DNA from: Aurantiochytrium sp. KH105 | Taxonomy: Eukaryota > Sar > Bigyra > Thraustochytrida > Thraustochytriidae | Assembly (NCBI GenBank): GCA_003116975.1 | Contig: BGKB01000110.1 | Coordinates: forward strand, 62,001 to 126,000 | Direction of reading: 5' to 3' | Length of the DNA: 64,000 nucleotides | In this document: positions 9,398 through 19,295 of the stretch, piece after piece | Layout: every line of letters starts with the position of its first letter | Numbering within the stretch: position 1 is the stretch's first letter | Notes under the pieces: model-generated | What the model saw: the letters and a program-made list of their open reading frames with translations, nothing else | Database searches by the model: none | What the model was told of the DNA's origin: nothing | Translations under genes and position numbers: made by a program

Positions 9398-9751
9398 AAA
9401 GGTTCTCCAATGTTGTTTTTCTTTCTTTCTTTCTCTTTCTGTTTGATTGATCACTGACGCTGTGTATACTTAGCCTAGCCACCCCTACCGCAATGTGGTC
9501 AAAGTAATGTGACCGAGGACTTGTCGAAGACCTCGGTACATTTTCGTGGTTTCTCGCCCTGCAGGCCTGCAACACTACAAAGATATTTTTTTCATTTGCT
9601 TTCGAACAAGAACAATGAAAGAAGAAACAGGGCGACTCTGACGGTGAGTCGAGCCGTGGCCGACGCCTTGAGAGATCGAATAACGCTAGAGACGAAGCGC
9701 TCGCGCGGCCGTAAAGGACTGCGCAGAGACGCTGCGCTGGCGGCCGACGAG
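9398..9751. other. Spacer and leader upstream of the DENN gene
   Basis: A 354-base gap between co-oriented genes, with a C/T-rich stretch just after the Sec14-like stop. A 7-bp inverted repeat (9512-9518 with 9531-9537, extended by CTT/AAG after one mismatch) could form a leader hairpin. The DENN frame is open through this region from a GTG at 9509, but the composition is not protein-like. Confidence 0.5.
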
Positions 9752-12700
9752 ATGCGACTGCACGTCAAGGTCGTAGAGGGCCTGGACCTGCTGCGTTCAC
9801 CGCTGGACCGCTGCGGACCTTATGGCGAGGCCACGGGCAACGGCGGCGGCGATGGCGCCGAGGCTGGGCCCTCGACGCCGGGAGGGAGCCCTGGAAGAGA
9901 CGCAGGTGCTGCTCAGAGCACGTCTCCGCTGTCGCCAAATTCGCCTGGCACCACGCGCGGCTCGAACTTTGCAAAGCGCAGCGTATCGAGCAGCAATGTC
10001 ATGAGTAACAGCGGAAATGCAAATGGCAAGTCCGGGGCCATGTCATCCATGCGCAGATTTGCCATGACGCGAATGCGAGGCCCGCTACTGGGTCGTAGCG
10101 GCCACCACCGTCGCCCAAGCGCGACGGTGGTTCAGACCGGCAAGCCGTTTGTGCGTCTCAAGCTCAAAGAAGAGGAACAGACCACCACGATCGGCGAGGA
10201 CGCCGGTCGCTGGAAATGGAACGAGGAGTTTATCTTTGATGTCTCCGGTCTCTGGGAAGATGGTGAGGCTCCTTCCGACGAAAACCAGCCAGTTCTTGAT
10301 ATCGAGGTTCGCGACTCTGTAAAGTGCCAATGCTATGGCTTTATACGTATTCCCCTCGAGAGGCTTTCGGGCTCCGGCCTCGTCGAACAATGGTATCAGC
10401 TGCAACGACCGCCGCGTAGTGCCGCAGACGATGAGGCCGACGCGGTTCTCATTGCTTCCGCAATGGCCAACCAGTATCTCATGGAGTCTGACCTCGCTGG
10501 CGCCGCATCCGCTCCAACAAGCCCAAATGTCGATGAGCCCGCGACAAATTCCAGTTCGAGCGATGGAGGGCGCGCCCCGCAATCGTCTGATGCGGCCAGC
10601 GTCTCTGCATCCACATCCACCTCTGCGACGGACCGAGACCTCGAGTCCTGCGGCGTGCTTTTCCTCAGTCTTCACTTTGAAAACGAAGTGGACGAGCTCG
10701 CAACGCAAAAGGCTCACGGAAAACATCATGCTGAGAATCTCGATGACGCCGCAAGCGTTGGCTCGGCAGCAATCAGCGGCTCCAGTGTCTCGTCGCGAGC
10801 GTCCTCGCCACGGCGCCATAGTTCCACGCGCGCAAGCCGCCCCGACGGCAGCGGGCAGGTTGCCTCGGCGCTCTCCCCGACTCAGCAACGTGGGTCGCGG
10901 TCACGCCATATTCCCGTTCGTCTTGCTGACTATGTAGTGCTTGCGCGCTTCCCCAAACAAGCCCGCGAGCCGGAGCTTGCCGAGCGGTACCCTTCTCATG
11001 ATCACCACGATCTCGGTTTGCCTGTCAAGCTCGAGTGGTTCATCTTTGCCTTTGGTAAAAAGGCAGAGGCTTTCATCTCTTCGAGCGAACACACGGTCAT
11101 GGGCGCCTCGGTGGACATTTTCGCATTCGTGCATGCGCCACGGGGAGTTGCCATGTTTGGCTATTGTCTCATGTATCATGAAAAGGACAGCGGCACCGCA
11201 GCCTGCATATGTATCCTGAGCCGACTTAACACGGGCGACATGTTTCGCGACGTTCTCCTCGAGCTCCACGAAGCATGCCTGCGTGCCGCGCAAGACTCAA
11301 CAGAGCATGAACAGAAGACTCGCGAACGACTTGCACACCGCCTCGTGCACGATATTCCCATGCCTTTGCCCGGCGAGCTGCGCATCGAGTTCAACCTTGA
11401 TGTTGCATCGTCTCAAATCTTTCATTGCGAGCTACCGCCGCTCGGGACCCCGCCGCGTCTCACCTTTTCCGAGGGCCTGGAGTTTCTCGTGCAGAAACTC
11501 GGTATTCAACTCCTCGTCTCGCTTTGGGGCGCCATGCTTCTCGAAACCAAACTGATCATGCATTCGCGGAAGCAACGCGAGCTCTCCATCACGGGCGAAA
11601 CCCTCTTGGCGCTTTTGTATCCTTTTCGCTGGCACCACACGTACATTTCCGTCCTCCCCCCGCAGCTCACCGAGTGTCTCGAGGCGCCTTTTCCCTTCGT
11701 CCTCGGGCTGCACTCTGACCTCGTCGAGAATCGGGACAAGATTCTCGATCACGAGCTAGACCACGCGCTCATTCTTGATCTCGATCGGGGCATTGTGCGC
11801 AAAGGCGCGGCACTTCACATCGAACCTTTGCCCCGCGCCGAGGCGCGTCGCCTCGAGCGCATGCTCGCTCATGCTGTGAACCTCAATCCCTGCGCGCTCG
11901 ATGATCCTGCAGACCCGCTAGGAGACTGGGAGGAGGATTGCAAGCCGCTCGTGCGACTCGCACCCAAAACCACGCAGCAGGCGCAACTCTGCTTTTTAGA
12001 GTGTATTTGCCAGATGCTCCAGGGCTATCGCGAATGTCTGTTCTTTCTCAACGAAAGCATGCCCGTGTTTAACACGCCCAAATTTCTCGAACGACGCGCT
12101 GCCGAGGCCCCCTTTTTCTCCCACCTTTTGGAGACCCAGGCGTTCGAAAATTTCAAGGAAATCCAGCACTCAAAATGGCTCGAAACATTTCACGCCTACT
12201 TTTTCAGAGTAAGAATTCGCAACCGCAACAAGGAGCAGTACCTCTCGCTGGCAAATCAGAAGCGCGTTATGCAGGAGCGCCGTCGCGCCGCCGCGGCGGA
12301 CCCGGACAATCGCGATTTCGACGGTCGGCTTCGCTCGCATACCATCCCGCCAAATGAGGTTGCGCTTAAACGCCGCGACGCTCGCAATGAAAACGCGATT
12401 GCCTCGGGATTACGTCGTCGCGCACCGGGCAACCATGCTCCGGGTCTTGACCCACTCCCACTCGAGCTTGCTGAAGACGATGACCCCGCCGAGGCAGGCG
12501 GTGGCGGCGGAGCCTTATCTCAACAACATGGAGGCTCAGCACGCAGACTGTGGAGCCCGCCCCCGATTTCACAAGTGATTCACTGCATCATGTCTGAGGA
12601 CGATCCGCAAGGCAAGGCTTCGTCCCTCGAAGTTGGAATCGTCGCGTCCGAGGTCGGCGCGGACGCAGATGCGCTCGCTGACGCCCTTCGCGACCTCAAA

Positions 12701-14044
12701 ATAGTCACGGGAACCCAGAATTTTCACGAACATGGCTTTGATGCTTTACAGCAGTTCAGCGATGTGGGCGGAGACTCGATGGACTCGGACGGCGAGCCCA
12801 CCCTCGGTTCAGACGCAAGTATGCGACAGCGCTCTCGATCGCGCTCGCGGAGTGACAGCGCGGCGCGCAAAGGTCTCAGTGCATACGAACCCAACTACGC
12901 GCGGGAGCGCTCGAAACGCGATCGACGCATTGAGCTTGCACTTCAGGAATGCATCACTCGCATCTTCCTCAACAAAGCTGTCGACAAGGATCAGCTCGAC
13001 AAGTGCGGCACGGCCTTTATGACGTCCAAACACGCGCGCGATCTCTTCGTGCTCATTCTCTATCAACCGCAGCATCGCTCCGTGTCGAACTACAACTATG
13101 CCTACGGATCTAGGGGCCGTGGCCTTCGCGAGGACGCCTTTTTCGCGCTCGTCAAGCTGTGCTGCGAGCTTTTGGAGGCCTGTTATCGCCGCGAGGATTA
13201 CCAGAATGCCCGCCAAATGCTCGACGTCTCCCAGTCCTACTATCTCGACCGCTCGGCCCCGGTCTTGCCGCTCGGGGCCAATGAGCTGAATCGCTCGCCT
13301 CTCTCGCCCAACGAGACGATCCTTTCTCCCGTCACTGGCATGCCGCGGCGAGGCTCCATTGATGCTTTCGGAAACCCTACTGCGCCTGTCCCACCCGAGG
13401 ACTACCTGGATTCGCACCTGCGTGGTCTCGAGCTGTGGAAGAGCCTTTTGTTTTGGGAAGACGCCTTTGCAGAGACGCTGGCGTTGGAGATGCGCAAGCG
13501 CCAACGTTCGCTCACCATGGGTGCAAGCACTGCCTTGCACGAGATTGCGCCCTCTGGCTCACTTCGCGCGGACGCCTTAACTGGGAACTCCAGCCCTGTC
13601 ATGGATCTCTCAGGCTCGGCACGGAACCGCACCGAACGCCATGCTTCTCTGGGCGGGCCTTCGCTGCAGACACCGGCCTCTGCCGCCAAACCAGTGACGT
13701 CGGACTCCTCTTTTGGCAGAGTGCGCAGGATGACGGCCCCGGCTGCAGAGAGCAGTAGTCCACAATCCTCCTTTTCCTCGCACCATGTGCGAGGTGGATC
13801 TTCAAGTTTGCAGGATGTAATTGAAACTGGCGTTAGCCAAGATACCCTTTTTGAGCTGACGTCCACCATGGTCCATCAAATGATCCGCATTGGTGCTCCT
13901 GAAGACAAGGCAAAAGCCCTCGTGAGTCGGGTGGTTTCGCAACATGGTTTGAACGAGGAGCACGAGGACACCTTGTACACGCTCATTTCCAATGTATCCC
14001 GTGCTGTCGAGGTCTCTCAGTCCATCAGCTTTCACGATATCTAG
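9752..14044 (+). CDS. C2-DENN domain protein (Rab-GEF-like)
   Basis: 1430 residues from the ATG at 9752, where a C2-type strand (MRLHVKVVEGLDLL) begins. Residues 1-225 form a C2 domain with a long disordered insert. A Ser-rich linker follows. uDENN lies at about 395-490 (YVVLARFPKQ, LEWFIFAFG), cDENN at about 535-700 (LEFLVQKLGIQLLVSLWG, LPPQLTECLEAPFPFVLGLHS, ALILDLDRG) and dDENN at about 765-840. A C-terminal helical region (about 1045-1180: FMTSKHARDLFVLILYQ, KLCCELLEACYRREDYQNARQML) resembles the region found in SBF/MTMR5-13 and KIAA0513-type proteins. DENN modules activate Rab GTPases on membranes, and the C2 domain could recruit the protein to lipid. No myotubularin phosphatase domain follows. 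The DENN call is strong; the Rab target is unknown. Confidence 0.88.
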   Translation: MRLHVKVVEGLDLLRSPLDRCGPYGEATGNGGGDGAEAGPSTPGGSPGRDAGAAQSTSPLSPNSPGTTRGSNFAKRSVSSSNVMSNSGNANGKSGAMSSMRRFAMTRMRGPLLGRSGHHRRPSATVVQTGKPFVRLKLKEEEQTTTIGEDAGRWKWNEEFIFDVSGLWEDGEAPSDENQPVLDIEVRDSVKCQCYGFIRIPLERLSGSGLVEQWYQLQRPPRSAADDEADAVLIASAMANQYLMESDLAGAASAPTSPNVDEPATNSSSSDGGRAPQSSDAASVSASTSTSATDRDLESCGVLFLSLHFENEVDELATQKAHGKHHAENLDDAASVGSAAISGSSVSSRASSPRRHSSTRASRPDGSGQVASALSPTQQRGSRSRHIPVRLADYVVLARFPKQAREPELAERYPSHDHHDLGLPVKLEWFIFAFGKKAEAFISSSEHTVMGASVDIFAFVHAPRGVAMFGYCLMYHEKDSGTAACICILSRLNTGDMFRDVLLELHEACLRAAQDSTEHEQKTRERLAHRLVHDIPMPLPGELRIEFNLDVASSQIFHCELPPLGTPPRLTFSEGLEFLVQKLGIQLLVSLWGAMLLETKLIMHSRKQRELSITGETLLALLYPFRWHHTYISVLPPQLTECLEAPFPFVLGLHSDLVENRDKILDHELDHALILDLDRGIVRKGAALHIEPLPRAEARRLERMLAHAVNLNPCALDDPADPLGDWEEDCKPLVRLAPKTTQQAQLCFLECICQMLQGYRECLFFLNESMPVFNTPKFLERRAAEAPFFSHLLETQAFENFKEIQHSKWLETFHAYFFRVRIRNRNKEQYLSLANQKRVMQERRRAAAADPDNRDFDGRLRSHTIPPNEVALKRRDARNENAIASGLRRRAPGNHAPGLDPLPLELAEDDDPAEAGGGGGALSQQHGGSARRLWSPPPISQVIHCIMSEDDPQGKASSLEVGIVASEVGADADALADALRDLKIVTGTQNFHEHGFDALQQFSDVGGDSMDSDGEPTLGSDASMRQRSRSRSRSDSAARKGLSAYEPNYARERSKRDRRIELALQECITRIFLNKAVDKDQLDKCGTAFMTSKHARDLFVLILYQPQHRSVSNYNYAYGSRGRGLREDAFFALVKLCCELLEACYRREDYQNARQMLDVSQSYYLDRSAPVLPLGANELNRSPLSPNETILSPVTGMPRRGSIDAFGNPTAPVPPEDYLDSHLRGLELWKSLLFWEDAFAETLALEMRKRQRSLTMGASTALHEIAPSGSLRADALTGNSSPVMDLSGSARNRTERHASLGGPSLQTPASAAKPVTSDSSFGRVRRMTAPAAESSSPQSSFSSHHVRGGSSSLQDVIETGVSQDTLFELTSTMVHQMIRIGAPEDKAKALVSRVVSQHGLNEEHEDTLYTLISNVSRAVEVSQSISFHDI

Positions 14045-14417
14045 GCCTAGCAAGCACACATGAGTAACGAACAGTTTGAAAAAAAATCACAAGCACACAT
14101 GCGTTGCTGTGGCTTTTCATGACCTTTGTGTCATCGCACCATCACGATCTATCTCTCTTTGTGTGAAAATTCGTATACACATGAGGAAGCGAGCAAGCAC
14201 TAACAGTAGGCAAGCATTGTGGCACCAAGCAAACAGGCAGATAAATGCATGTCAAATCTTTGTGCATGCTGATAGCAGGACGATTTGTGAAAGCAGACAC
14301 TCGTATCTGTCCTGCTTGTCGAGCTTCGTGCTATAATTGTTTTTTTTTTTTCCTGAGGTGGTGAGAAAGAAAAGAAATCAAGTAGGAAATTTTCACAATC
14401 GTAAAACCGTTTTCGCG
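14045..14417. other. Spacer between DENN and coiled-coil genes
   Basis: A 373-base gap between co-oriented genes. It has A- and T-rich runs (14079-14088 and 14339-14352) and no protein-like frame or RNA gene that I can identify. Confidence 0.5.
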
Positions 14418-16133
14418 ATGGAGCGGCGAACATTGACGCGCAAGCCCGCGGCGCAGACGCGGCGGACTCGCGCGACAGCGGAAGACATCTTGCGTTGGCT
14501 ACGTATTGACGAGGCAAACGCCGCAGCTGCGGTTGCAGGCGAGGCGAGAGGTGACACGAATGGCATCACCTACGTGCCGCGTGGGGCTTTTGCGGCAGAC
14601 GCGCGCTTGGGCAAGAGCGAGGTGTCCTTCTTGCAGCGCGGCGCAAAAGCTGCTGACGTTCTGACATGGATGTCGTGTAATCTGCGCGATGCAGACGAGG
14701 TGCTTCGCTTGAAGCGAAACGCCCAAGTTCTACTCGCAACAGCCGCCGACCCTCGTCGAGCGTCGAGCACTTCTCAGGTTTCGTCATCCATGAGCAACGA
14801 ACACACAGAAGATATTGACACAGAAGCACACAAACTCGAGAGCGACATCGCGGAACTCCTCGCAGCCCTTGAGACGGAAGAGGATTGCCAATTGTCGGCA
14901 GAAAAGGAAATCGAGACTCTTGTCCACGAGGCCATGACTCTCGAGTCCATGACGCAAGCGGGCTGGCATCGCCATCAGGAGATTTCCAAGCTTTCGCGCC
15001 TTCTCGCAGCGCCCTCAGCGCCAGTCGGGGTAATTGGCGAGAAGCAATCTGCATTGGAATTTGTTGAGGGCCTTTGCTCACAGCACGCTCGACTACTTTC
15101 CGAGGTCCCCGCAGGCTCTGTTGCAGTGTCCAAGAGCGAGCGCGCTGCTAACGCATCGAGCGAGCACAACGCAGACCTTGATCCAGCCTGTAGCCCACAA
15201 TCGTCGGAGGGTTCGGGTCCCGAGGTGAGCGACGATAATGTGGGCACTTTCCCATCTCGCCCGTCTCCGACACTCGCCGCGTCTGAGCTTGTTCTCGCAA
15301 ACCAGCTTGAGGCCGTGCTGGAACTTGGCGCGGAGCGACGGCGCCTTATCGCTTCGCTTGGAAAAACAAGCGCAAGCCAGCCTAGCCCGGGAGACTTGAA
15401 ACCCGCGGGTCTTTCGGCGGCACTCGCAGAGGCACATGCACGTCTCTCGAAACTCGAAGACGAGCGTGCAAAGCTGCAGCGAGCCTTTTTCGACACGCAC
15501 ACTGCGCAAGCCCAGTACAATGATGCCCTTGATTTCCTGTCGACGAGCCCGGCGCAGGCAAATGCGCTGGCAAAGGCTGCCAAGACGGCTCACAAGACTG
15601 TAAATGGCACATCACAAGATGCGGGCGCGCTGGCACATAACGAGCTGGTCAACTACCTGCGTGCGTTGGAGAGCGCCGCGGCACAAGGTCGAAATCTTTT
15701 GAACGCTACCTCATGCCTTGAATCGACGGCAGTTGTTCCGCCGCCTTCCCAGTCCAGGCCACTGGGCGCAGGTTCGCCACGCCGTGATTGCAATGGTTCA
15801 TTTGGCCTTAAAGCAGCCGAGGCCGAAAGGCGTGCGAGACAAATTAATCGCGAGGGCCTTGGCCGTCTTCGCGCGAGTCGCAGCGCGCTTTCGACGGAAC
15901 GCACACAACAGGAGCTTCAAGGTGCACAAAGTATCGCAGATCATTTACGCCAACTATCAGCAGAGGCAGAGCACATTCAGACGCACCATCTGCAAAGGAC
16001 CCGCCAAGCCATTGACGACGCAGCAGAGGCCATTAATACGTGGTGGGATCAGCCGGCAAGAGCCAGTCTCTCCCGATCGGAACGTTTGGATTCGAGCGAT
16101 TCGAGTGATCGCCCTCGAGAGCTCTCGTATTGA
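14418..16133 (+). CDS. Coiled-coil protein, possible augmin subunit HAUS5
   Basis: 571 residues from the ATG at 14418; the frame continues to a TTG at 14337 without protein-like sequence. Residues about 18-115 form a compact helical head (EDILRWLRI, FLQRGAKAADVLTWMSCNLRDADEVLRLKRN). The rest is coiled coil with Ser-rich breaks: about 140-215, 300-390 and 470-545. The head followed by ESDIAELLAALETEED resembles HAUS5, an augmin subunit that helps recruit gamma-tubulin to spindle microtubules. In HAUS5 a short domain with an Arg-x-x-Lys-x-x-Arg helix precedes the first long coil. This is a pattern match only; a generic coiled-coil protein is the alternative. The gene converges with the helicase gene 79 bases away. 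Confidence 0.6.
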   Translation: MERRTLTRKPAAQTRRTRATAEDILRWLRIDEANAAAAVAGEARGDTNGITYVPRGAFAADARLGKSEVSFLQRGAKAADVLTWMSCNLRDADEVLRLKRNAQVLLATAADPRRASSTSQVSSSMSNEHTEDIDTEAHKLESDIAELLAALETEEDCQLSAEKEIETLVHEAMTLESMTQAGWHRHQEISKLSRLLAAPSAPVGVIGEKQSALEFVEGLCSQHARLLSEVPAGSVAVSKSERAANASSEHNADLDPACSPQSSEGSGPEVSDDNVGTFPSRPSPTLAASELVLANQLEAVLELGAERRRLIASLGKTSASQPSPGDLKPAGLSAALAEAHARLSKLEDERAKLQRAFFDTHTAQAQYNDALDFLSTSPAQANALAKAAKTAHKTVNGTSQDAGALAHNELVNYLRALESAAAQGRNLLNATSCLESTAVVPPPSQSRPLGAGSPRRDCNGSFGLKAAEAERRARQINREGLGRLRASRSALSTERTQQELQGAQSIADHLRQLSAEAEHIQTHHLQRTRQAIDDAAEAINTWWDQPARASLSRSERLDSSDSSDRPRELSY

Positions 16134-16212
16134 AGAGCAGAGAAATTATGAAGCTATCTTGATAAAATCGGAGACGAAGCCTTCCGGTGAAGCGTGAGAA
16201 AACCAGCGCTTT

Positions 16213-18528
16213 TTAGAAATAGTCGTCCGAGTCGCGGGAGCGCTTCTTGAAGGAACGGGGTCTGCGGGATTTGCCAAAGAAGTCGTCGTAGCTATTGTTG
16301 TTGTTGTTGTTGTAGTCGTTACGAAATCCGTTTGACTTGGTCTTGCGCCCAAAGACGGGGTTTCTCTTGGCGTCATAACGCTGCTCACGCTTGCGACTGT
16401 CTCTACGGAATGAATCACCGCCAGAGCGCCGCGGGGGCATCAGCACGCTGGGTACCTCTCCGTCCACGGCGGTGCAGTCCGGGTGCGACAGGAGATGGCT
16501 TGCAACAGCTGGGTTGACGTCAATAAAGACGGACTTGCGATCACGCGAGACAGCGGCAAGCATCACCGCCCCCCGGCCGGGAGTGACAGAACGCACGAGG
16601 TTCGCGTCGCCGGTCTCCGCCATTGAAGCCTGGACAATCTCCTCCATTACCCGCCGCAGCCGAACAAAGTTGATTTTGTTCGAGGTGCCGGCGGCACGAG
16701 CGTACTCCTCGCCCTGCAGCTCCAAGGTCACCTGATCCGCGTCTCCAGAGAGCGCAGAGACATTGAAAGTGTTCGAGGAACGCCCCGACACGGCAAGCAC
16801 CTTGGCCACCATGGCCACAGCTTGCTCCTGAGTGACGAGACCATCTTGCGCCGCTTCTGCAACCATGTCCTCGGCGAGGTCGTTAAAGGACGCGATGTCG
16901 TACGCCGTCACGGCCTCGATTTTCTCAGCAAGGTCAGACGAGGCTGCAGACATGAGAGCGTGCGAGCCAGGCACGGCATGGCGCATGAACTTGATACCCA
17001 CAAGCTTCTCCAAGTCGCCCAGATCGCGCTCCTCGCGGTGGTTAAACATGACAATGTTGCGGCCAGAACGGCCGGCGCGGCCCGTGCGGCCCGTACGGTG
17101 CACAAAGGAGTCCTTGTCCGAGGGAATGGAAAAGTGGATGACGAGATCAACCTGAGGAATGTCAAGGCCACGGGCGGCCACATCGGTGGCTACCATGCAC
17201 TGCACGCGCCCATCCCGGAAGGCTTTGAGCGTCGATTCGCGAAGCGTTTGCGACATGTCGCCGTGCATAGCGACGGACTTGATGCCAACATCGGCCAGCT
17301 CGTTGCTGGTCGCAACTTCATTGCACATGGCTTTAGTGGAGCAAAACACGAGGGCGCGCTTTGGCTCGCTACCCTTGCAGTAAAGCGACAGCACGTTCGC
17401 AAGAGCTTTGGAGCGATGCGGTCCGTTGATCTTGATCGCTTGCATCTCGATCGAGTCCGGAATCTTGGCATTGTCGTCGCCGACGAGGTCGATAAGCTTG
17501 CCATTGTTGAGATGCTTGCGCGCAACATGACGGATCTCCGGCGCCACGGTGGCGGAGAAAAGAAGATTCTGGCGCTCCGCCTTTGGGGGCATGTATTCGT
17601 AAATTTCGTCAATTTGGTCCTTGAAGCCGACCTTGAGCATTTCGTCTGCCTCATCGAGGATGGCGAAGCGAATCATACTAAGATCCAAGCGGCCGTTCTG
17701 CAAGTGGTCATAGATGCGGCCGGGGGTGCCGATTACAACATCGACAGGCTTGGACAGATCCCGAATCTGGGGACCGATATCTGCGCCACCGTATACGGAA
17801 ATGCATCGCAGCGAGGGAGCCACCTTTTCGAACTCGACCTGCACTTGCTTGGCGAGCTCGCGGGTGGGCGCCATAACAATCGCACTCGGAGTTCCTTTTG
17901 GCTTACGCGACGATGGCTGCGAGAGCAGTGCGTTAATGACAGGGAGACCAAACGCCAGCGTCTTGCCGGACCCGGTTCGCGAGCGGACAATCATGTCTTC
18001 GCCGGCGCTCACGGCATTAAATGTGCGCATCTGCACGGGGAAAAGGTGTTCAATTCCCTGTTTGCGGAGCGAGTTCTTCAAGGACGGGTGTAGATCGAAC
18101 TCTGAAATGCTGTCCGACTCGTCGTCCATCTTGAAAGCATTTTTCTTCACGATCTCGAGATCGTCGGTTTGGCTAGGTTCGTCATTCTCCTCCTCGAAGT
18201 CTCTGCTAAAGCGCGCAAGCGGGGCACGAGAGTTTTGCCTCTTTCCTGGTGCCCCACGTTTGGGGGCCTCCTCGAGCTCGTCTTCGAAGAGGTCATCGAA
18301 CTGGCTCAGCGACAGGCGTTGCGACCCGTACTGGTGGTCACGCGGTTCTGGGACGGACGCCTTTGTCCTCATCGCCAGCAGCACGCGTCCATTGCTGGGT
18401 CCGCGGAGGCCCAGTTCTGCGCCCTGCGGCGCCGCCCATCTGCTCGCCTGCGCCACGAGCTGCGTCTTCCCGGCCGTCGTCGCAGCGCGCGTGCGTCGCG
18501 CGAGTGAGGCCGCTCTCATCATCATCAT
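16213..18528 (-). CDS. DEAD-box RNA helicase with GUCT domain, probably organellar or nucleolar
   Basis: 771 residues from the first ATG of a four-ATG run at 18528; the open frame reaches 19422 but upstream translation is low-complexity. The N-terminus is Arg/Ala-rich without acids (ASLARRTRAATTAG), like a mitochondrial presequence. Helicase motifs in order: Q motif (FPVQMRTF), motif I SRTGSGKT, Ia PTRELA, Ib TPGR, II DEAD, III SAT, IV-V TDVAARGLD, VI HRTGRTGRAG. After the helicase core comes a GUCT-type RNA-binding domain (about 595-690, FVRLRRVMEEI to VFIDVNPAVASHLL), as in DDX21/Gu proteins and plant organellar RH3/PMH helicases. The tail is Arg/Gly/Asn-rich. The likely role is RNA unwinding in ribosome assembly or intron processing; the presequence favours the mitochondrion, but DDX21-like nucleolar function is possible. 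Confidence 0.94.
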   Translation of the reverse strand: MMMMRAASLARRTRAATTAGKTQLVAQASRWAAPQGAELGLRGPSNGRVLLAMRTKASVPEPRDHQYGSQRLSLSQFDDLFEDELEEAPKRGAPGKRQNSRAPLARFSRDFEEENDEPSQTDDLEIVKKNAFKMDDESDSISEFDLHPSLKNSLRKQGIEHLFPVQMRTFNAVSAGEDMIVRSRTGSGKTLAFGLPVINALLSQPSSRKPKGTPSAIVMAPTRELAKQVQVEFEKVAPSLRCISVYGGADIGPQIRDLSKPVDVVIGTPGRIYDHLQNGRLDLSMIRFAILDEADEMLKVGFKDQIDEIYEYMPPKAERQNLLFSATVAPEIRHVARKHLNNGKLIDLVGDDNAKIPDSIEMQAIKINGPHRSKALANVLSLYCKGSEPKRALVFCSTKAMCNEVATSNELADVGIKSVAMHGDMSQTLRESTLKAFRDGRVQCMVATDVAARGLDIPQVDLVIHFSIPSDKDSFVHRTGRTGRAGRSGRNIVMFNHREERDLGDLEKLVGIKFMRHAVPGSHALMSAASSDLAEKIEAVTAYDIASFNDLAEDMVAEAAQDGLVTQEQAVAMVAKVLAVSGRSSNTFNVSALSGDADQVTLELQGEEYARAAGTSNKINFVRLRRVMEEIVQASMAETGDANLVRSVTPGRGAVMLAAVSRDRKSVFIDVNPAVASHLLSHPDCTAVDGEVPSVLMPPRRSGGDSFRRDSRKREQRYDAKRNPVFGRKTKSNGFRNDYNNNNNNSYDDFFGKSRRPRSFKKRSRDSDDYF

Positions 18529-19295
18529 CCTCGGCGCTCGAGCCGCCCTCGCCCGTCCGTCTGCGCGCCCCGCCTCCTCCCCGCGAGCCCTCAGGAAAGC
18601 CCGCCTGCGCCGTCTGCCCGGCGTCCCGCTCCCGGCCGCAGCGAGCGAGCGAGCGCGCTGCAGCAGCTGCTGGCGGCTGTCTGGCTGGCTGGCTGGCTGG
18701 CTGGCTGGGGGTCTGCTGCCGCTGCTTCGCCGGACACTTCTCCCGCTTCTCGCTGCTTCTCGCTGCTGCTTCTCGCTGCGGCTTCTTCTTCTTCTTGCCG
18801 CTGCTGCTGCTTTTCTTGCGTCTCGCTCGCTGCTCCCGCTCGTCTTGCCTTGCTTTCTCCGGGGCCTGCCTCCTCCCCGGTTCCCTGCGAATGACTGGCT
18901 CCGGCCTCTGCGCGCGCGCAAGTGCGGAATCGGAAATTCCGCACTTGCGGCCGCCGCTTGCGGAGGTTGCGCCGCCGGCCTCGGCCGCGTATACTCTACT
19001 TGCGCGCGCCCCGGGCTTCCCTCCCTCCCTCCCTCCCTCCTGCCCTCCTCTCGACCGCGGCGCCGCGCAGACGGATACATGCAGGCATGATGCATACAGA
19101 CGAAGAAAGGCGCATAGCCTGCGCGCGGTACGAGCGCGGCGGCGCGCGAGCGGCAGCGGCAGCGCGGAGGCGAGGCGAGGCGACGCGAGGTGATCCGCGG
19201 GCGAGCAGTCGGCCGGCTGGGTGCCGACGACGACAACGGTTGAGGAGGAGGAGGAGGAGAAGCGCCAAGGGCGGGCTGTTGCTTTCTAATTGAAG
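18529..19295. promoter_or_regulatory. Divergent promoter, helicase and PUS7 genes
   Basis: 767 bases between two divergent start codons, so both promoters must lie here. It holds GGCT tandem repeats (18680-18707), a CTCC run (19018-19040) and a perfect 14-bp inverted repeat at 18917-18949. Several long open frames cross it on both strands, but all are Arg/Ala/Pro-rich products of GC bias. Confidence 0.6.
18917..18949. promoter_or_regulatory. Perfect 14-bp inverted repeat, 5-nt spacer
   Basis: The left arm CGCAAGTGCGGAAT (18917-18930) is the exact reverse complement of the right arm ATTCCGCACTTGCG (18936-18949), with CGGAA between. It lies roughly midway between two divergent genes, so a dimeric transcription-factor site is a natural reading; a cruciform or RNA hairpin is also possible. 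A further CTTGCGG follows at 18958-18964. Confidence 0.75.

Noticed and set aside
16822-18093. 423-codon frame antisense to the DEAD-box helicase
   Set aside because: Shadow of the helicase's codon bias; no motif of its own.
17714-19090. 458-codon plus-strand frame across the helicase start and promoter
   Set aside because: Ser/Arg/Leu-rich composition from GC bias and the GGCT repeat; no domain.
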